Source: CAYMWF01 sp964394085 [NCBI: uncultured Gemmatimonadota bacterium] (GTDB lineage Bacteria; GCA-2686955; CAYMWF01). From it: a stretch of DNA of 64,000 nucleotides. The stretch spans positions 11,084 through 75,083 of the forward strand of contig CAYMWF010000022.1 of NCBI GenBank assembly GCA_964394085.1, read 5' to 3'. The notes under the pieces were generated by a model. It had not been told where the DNA came from and ran no database searches. It worked only from the letters and a program-made list of their open reading frames with translations. The translations under genes were made by a program, and so were the position numbers. Shown in pieces: positions 60,489 through 64,000 of this stretch (within the stretch, counting starts at the first letter, position 1; each line of letters starts with the position of its first letter).

Positions 60489-62387
60489 ATGTGCGGTATA
60501 TGCGGTCTTGTTTTCCTTGATAATCCACCGAGCGCTTTAGAGCGGATAGTGGACAGGATGACCGACACCCTCGGACATCGCGGTCCGGACGACCGGGGAA
60601 TATTCACCGGTGGGGGAGAGGTATTCCCCTTCGTCGGTTTAGGCCATACACGCCTGAGCATCCTCGATCTGAGTGAGACGGGCCACCAGCCGATGCATGA
60701 TGGGGAAGAAGATGTCTGGATAGTATTCAACGGTGAAATATACAATCATCCCCATCTAAAGAGAGAGCTTGAATCAGGCGGGCATCAATTCCGTTCAACA
60801 TCCGACACAGAAACTATTCTTCGAGGATACCTGGAGTGGGGAACCGATGTCTTCAGCCGGCTCGAGGGGATGTTCGGGCTGGCAATATATGACGGCAGGA
60901 AAAACCGGGAGCGTTTAATTCTTGCCAGGGATCATGCCGGGATAAAACCGCTCTATTACTATTACGATGGAAAAACCTGCGTTTTCGGCTCCGAGTTGAA
61001 GGCCGTACTGGCATCCGGAACTACGGGCCGGGAATTGGATATTGAGAGTTTGCTCCTCTATTTCGCCCTCGGTTATGTACCCGTTCCCCGATCGATCTAC
61101 AAGAATATCGGGAAGCTGCCACCCGGCAAATTCATGGAGATTTCCACCGAAGGCGCGTCCTTTACACAATACTGGACTTTCCCACCACCGGGAGCGTCGC
61201 AAGACGAAGAGCTCTCGGAAACTGTTCTGGCTGAAAAACTGAGAGAGCAGCTGAAAAACGCGGTTGACCGGCATCTTCTGAGTGATGTTCCGGTAGGTGT
61301 TCTGCTGAGCGGAGGTATAGATTCGAGCGCGGTAGCCGCCCTGGTTCATGAACTGGGATATCCTTCGCCACAGACTTTTTCAGTAGGCTTCAGCGGGATG
61401 GGGTATTACGATGAGCGGCCGTACGCGCGCATGATCGCGGATCGTTACGGCACACAACACAGAGAAATAGATGTCGAACCCGATATCGTATCGCTGCTAC
61501 CCACCCTGGTTCATCATTTTGACGAGCCATTCGCCGATTCCTCGGCGATCCCCACATATTACATTTCAAAGTTCTGCCGGGAGTATGTAAAAGTCATCCT
61601 CTCCGGAACCGGAGCCGACGACATCCTGGGTGGATACCGGAGGTATACGATCCAGCGGCTTATCTCCGCTCTCGAAAGGGTGCCGTCATCTTTGAGAAAA
61701 GGTGCCGAAGCCATTACCGGGATACTGCCCGTTTCCCGCAAGCATAAACTGCTCGAATACTTTCTGCATTGGAAGAGGTTGTTGAAAGCTTCCAGGAGGG
61801 AAGGCGGTGAGCGATACGCAAGCTTGATGTACCTTATCAGCCCGGAAGAATTTCCCGCATTTTTTTCAAGGGATATCGAACTTCCCGAATTCCATAATCC
61901 TCTGGAACAACTGTTTCTCGAAGTCGAGAACGGTGACTATATTTCAAGGATTCTATATGTAGATTATATGACTTACCTCCCGGACGACCTGTTGGTGAAA
62001 GAAGATAGAATGACAATGGCTGTCGGTCTGGAAGGTCGCGTCCCTTTCCTTGATCGAAATCTCGTCGAATTCGCCGCAAAGCTCCCCTCGCGGATGAAAC
62101 TTAAAAAATATACTACGAAGTTCCTGTTAAAAAAAGCCGTTGCGGATTTACTTCCGGATGAGATTATCGAAAGGCCGAAGCATGGTTTCGCCGTGCCCGT
62201 GGGGGAATGGTTCAAGGGTCCTTTAAGAGCGCCGATACAGATCATGTTGGACCGGAAGCCGAGCAACTTGTTCGATTATGACTACTTGCGCGGTTTGTAT
62301 AATGCACATGTAAGAGGAAGGCAGGATTACACTCAACAGCTGTGGGCATGGCTGTTTTTCGAATATTGGCACGAGCAGAACCTATGA
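60489..62387 (+). CDS. asnB: Asparagine synthetase-type amidotransferase (glutamine-hydrolysing), 632 aa
   Basis: A glutamine-dependent amidotransferase. The Ntn glutaminase begins with the nucleophile Cys2 (MCGICG), and has GHRGPDDRG, GHTRLSILDLS and FNGEIYNHP. The synthetase part has VLLSGGIDSSAVAALV (ATP-PPase P-loop) and ILSGTGADDILGGYRRY, and ends RPKHGFAVPVGEWF. In surface-glycan loci such proteins often amidate uronic acids. The stop overlaps the next GT4 start by four bases, coupling it to that gene. True asparagine synthesis is the alternative. Confidence 0.92.
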   Translation: MCGICGLVFLDNPPSALERIVDRMTDTLGHRGPDDRGIFTGGGEVFPFVGLGHTRLSILDLSETGHQPMHDGEEDVWIVFNGEIYNHPHLKRELESGGHQFRSTSDTETILRGYLEWGTDVFSRLEGMFGLAIYDGRKNRERLILARDHAGIKPLYYYYDGKTCVFGSELKAVLASGTTGRELDIESLLLYFALGYVPVPRSIYKNIGKLPPGKFMEISTEGASFTQYWTFPPPGASQDEELSETVLAEKLREQLKNAVDRHLLSDVPVGVLLSGGIDSSAVAALVHELGYPSPQTFSVGFSGMGYYDERPYARMIADRYGTQHREIDVEPDIVSLLPTLVHHFDEPFADSSAIPTYYISKFCREYVKVILSGTGADDILGGYRRYTIQRLISALERVPSSLRKGAEAITGILPVSRKHKLLEYFLHWKRLLKASRREGGERYASLMYLISPEEFPAFFSRDIELPEFHNPLEQLFLEVENGDYISRILYVDYMTYLPDDLLVKEDRMTMAVGLEGRVPFLDRNLVEFAAKLPSRMKLKKYTTKFLLKKAVADLLPDEIIERPKHGFAVPVGEWFKGPLRAPIQIMLDRKPSNLFDYDYLRGLYNAHVRGRQDYTQQLWAWLFFEYWHEQNL

Positions 62388-63631
62388 GTGATGGTCGAAC
62401 CAAAGTCCTCAGGATCATAGCGCGCCTTAATACAGGGGGACCGGCGTTACATACGTTGATACTGACCAAGTATCTCGATCCAACGCGATTCGAATCGCTG
62501 CTTGTCACCGGTTCCGTGCAGAGCCACGAGGGTGATATGAGCCACCTGGCCGAGGACGGCTCCATCCCTTTCATCAAGTTCGGCAAGCTTGGGAGAAGAA
62601 TACATTTCTCACAGGATTTCATCGTTTTCTTTCAGATACTTTATACAATAATCAGGTTCCGGCCCTGCATCATCCACACACACACCGCAAAGGCTGGAAC
62701 TCTGGGCAGACTGGCCACGATCCTGTACAACGGATTCCGGAGCAGGAAGAACAGATGCATTCTGATTCACACATATCACGGTCATGTTTTTCATTCATAT
62801 TTCAGCGATCGCACCACAAAAATATTCATATGGATCGAAAGACTGCTCGGATTGGCGACATACCGGGCGATAACCATAAGCCCCCAGCAGAGAAAAGAGG
62901 TGGGAGAAATATACAAGGTCCTGCCGCCTGAAAAAATCCGTATCGTCCGGCTTGGAATTTATGTCGACCCGTATCTGAATGCCGAGTCCAGCAAGGGGAA
63001 CTTCAGAAGCAGGTTCGGATTAACCGACGCGGATTTTGTAATCGGGGCAGTAGGAAGATTGACAGGCATAAAGAATCTTCCTATGTTTCTCGATGCGGCA
63101 AGTTTGGTTATTAAAAACATGCCGGACAAGGAAATATACTTTATAGTCGCCGGCGATGGAGATATGCGAAATAAACTTGAAATCCAGGCGATCAGGCTCG
63201 ATATAAGAGAAAGCATAGTCTTCACGGGCTGGGTGGAGGACCTTCCCTCGCTGTATGCCGACCTCGATATTCTTGCGCTTACATCGTTGAACGAAGGCAC
63301 TCCCCTGTCAGTGATAGAAGCGATGTCTTCGAGGGTTCCTATCGCAGCGACGGACGTGGGCGGCGTTCGCGATCTGCTGGGAGAGAGGGAAAAGGGAGAC
63401 AGCTTCGATATCTGCACCCACGGAATCCTGGTTCAGCCTGAAGATGCCCGCGGATTCTCGGAAGCTCTCTCTTTTCTGATTAACAATCCAGAAACGGCCG
63501 ACCAAATGGCATCGGCTGGCAGACGCTTCGCCGAAGCCACTTACAGTCATAAACGCCTTGTTCGGGATATCGACAACCTTTATTGCGACGCACTCGAATC
63601 CAGAGGCAAAGCCTTCAGAAGGATTGACTGA
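62384..63631 (+). CDS. GT4-type glycosyltransferase, 415 aa
   Basis: A GT-B fold transferase. VLRIIARLNTGGPALHTLILTKYL opens the N-domain and VIGAVGRLTGIKNLPMFLDAASLV the C-domain; the donor site is ALTSLNEGTPLSVIEAMSSRVPIAATDVGGVRDLL. IHTHTAKAGTLGRLATIL and IHTYHGHVFHSYFS are features of the group that contains WecG/WbnH-like and PelF-like transferases. ATG 62384 overlaps the asnB stop (ATGA); the frame is open further upstream but only inside asnB. Last complete gene of the module. Confidence 0.88.
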   Translation: MSDGRTKVLRIIARLNTGGPALHTLILTKYLDPTRFESLLVTGSVQSHEGDMSHLAEDGSIPFIKFGKLGRRIHFSQDFIVFFQILYTIIRFRPCIIHTHTAKAGTLGRLATILYNGFRSRKNRCILIHTYHGHVFHSYFSDRTTKIFIWIERLLGLATYRAITISPQQRKEVGEIYKVLPPEKIRIVRLGIYVDPYLNAESSKGNFRSRFGLTDADFVIGAVGRLTGIKNLPMFLDAASLVIKNMPDKEIYFIVAGDGDMRNKLEIQAIRLDIRESIVFTGWVEDLPSLYADLDILALTSLNEGTPLSVIEAMSSRVPIAATDVGGVRDLLGEREKGDSFDICTHGILVQPEDARGFSEALSFLINNPETADQMASAGRRFAEATYSHKRLVRDIDNLYCDALESRGKAFRRID

Positions 63632-63676
63632 TTTAGCTATATGGCCTTTCTAATAGGAGCGAAACAGGGATCCGGG

Positions 63677-64000
63677 ATGCAAGTGTATACCGATTGTAAA
63701 TATTTCAGGGGGGATATCCCTTGTTCGTTCCACAAAGAAGATGGTTCGCACTGTGAAACATGCAATCATTACAGGAAGATTAACAAAAGAATCCTGATAA
63801 TCAAATTGAAGGCGCTTGGTGATGTTATCCGCACAACCCCATTACTTAGAAAACTGGTAGAAACCTATCCTGATTCAGAAATTACATGGCTTACAGATTT
63901 CCCCGAAGCTGTACCTGCTTCATATGTAAAGAACACTGTTACAATTTCTCCACAGACTATTCCCTGGTTGATTTCAACACGATTCGATTTACTCTACAAT
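63677..64000 (+). CDS. GT9 heptosyltransferase-like gene with Cys-rich N-terminus (3' end beyond the window)
   Basis: The first 108 codons of a GT9 (heptosyltransferase, ADP-heptose:LPS type) protein, running off the right edge. RILIIKLKALGDVIRTTPLLRKLVETYPDSEITWLT is the family N-domain. Before it lies a short Cys motif, C7-x8-C16-x9-C26-x2-C29, with two nearby His, which looks like a zinc-binding hook. ATG 63677 was taken as start; ATG 63641 is in frame, and neither has a strong SD. The acceptor cannot be known from the fragment. Confidence 0.85.
   Translation, partial: MQVYTDCKYFRGDIPCSFHKEDGSHCETCNHYRKINKRILIIKLKALGDVIRTTPLLRKLVETYPDSEITWLTDFPEAVPASYVKNTVTISPQTIPWLISTRFDLLYN

Noticed and set aside
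1-64000. tRNA, rRNA, CRISPR arrays, insertion sequences, replication origin
   Set aside because: I looked for cloverleaf ends, regular repeats, transposase motifs (DDE) and DnaA-box clusters by eye and saw none; a covariance search could still find a small RNA.

Overview
The window carries no rRNA, tRNA, CRISPR array or insertion sequence that I could recognise. It looks like the chromosome of a Gram-negative bacterium of the FCB (Bacteroidota-like) type or a related candidate phylum. The signs are two gingipain-like C25 peptidases, a PorV-type outer-membrane barrel, a C-terminal sorting-like domain (YPNP...GVYFYKI), an SLBB export protein and a Wzc-type tyrosine kinase. The phylum itself is inference. 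Codon use and base composition look even across the window, with no obvious foreign island.

Region 1 (1-14650) is housekeeping plus secretion. A PpiD/SurA-like chaperone runs off the left edge. A secreted C25 peptidase follows on the minus strand, then dnaE (DNA polymerase III alpha) behind an exact-consensus sigma70 promoter. Next come a PorU-like C25 peptidase and a PorV-like barrel joined by a GTGA start/stop overlap, the same order as porU-porV of the type IX secretion system.

Region 2 (14734-37871, plus strand) is the first half of a very large exopolysaccharide/cell-surface glycan locus. It holds an SLBB protein, a run of nucleotide-sugar enzymes (GalE-type epimerases, a Gmd-Rmd pair, a GlcA-epimerase type), a secreted protein with two glycosidase-like repeats, polyprenyl-phosphate-type and GT4 glycosyltransferases (one a double-GT4 fusion), an AlgD-type GDP-mannose dehydrogenase, a membrane-anchored AlkP-fold phosphodiesterase, an RmlD-type reductase and a D,D-carboxypeptidase.

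Region 3 (37880-46098, minus strand) is a five-gene operon: Wzc-like BY-kinase, Wzx-like flippase, PaaK/CapK-like adenylate-forming enzyme, DUF362 protein and GT4. The middle genes are joined by 4-bp overlaps. Region 4 (46343-49007, plus) starts from a TTGACA promoter and encodes a UDP-glucuronate decarboxylase and the WbaP/WcaJ-type initiating phosphotransferase.

Region 5 (49043-64000) is a mixed second half. It holds a radical SAM/SPASM protein with a GT-C membrane protein, an STT3-like GT-C protein, a secreted metallophosphoesterase, a DPM1-like GT2 and two tandem DUF218 proteins. It ends with an oxidoreductase-aminotransferase-AsnB-GT4 module and a GT9 heptosyltransferase-like gene cut by the right edge.

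Together the genes describe a lipid-linked glycan pathway. Initiation is by the UndP-sugar phosphotransferase, extension by many GT4/GT2 enzymes using GDP- and UDP-sugars made locally, flipping by Wzx, and chain-length/export control by Wzc plus the SLBB protein. GT-C enzymes may attach sugars on the periplasmic side. I did not identify a Wzy polymerase, a full Wza (Poly_export domain) or a UDP-glucose dehydrogenase inside the window.
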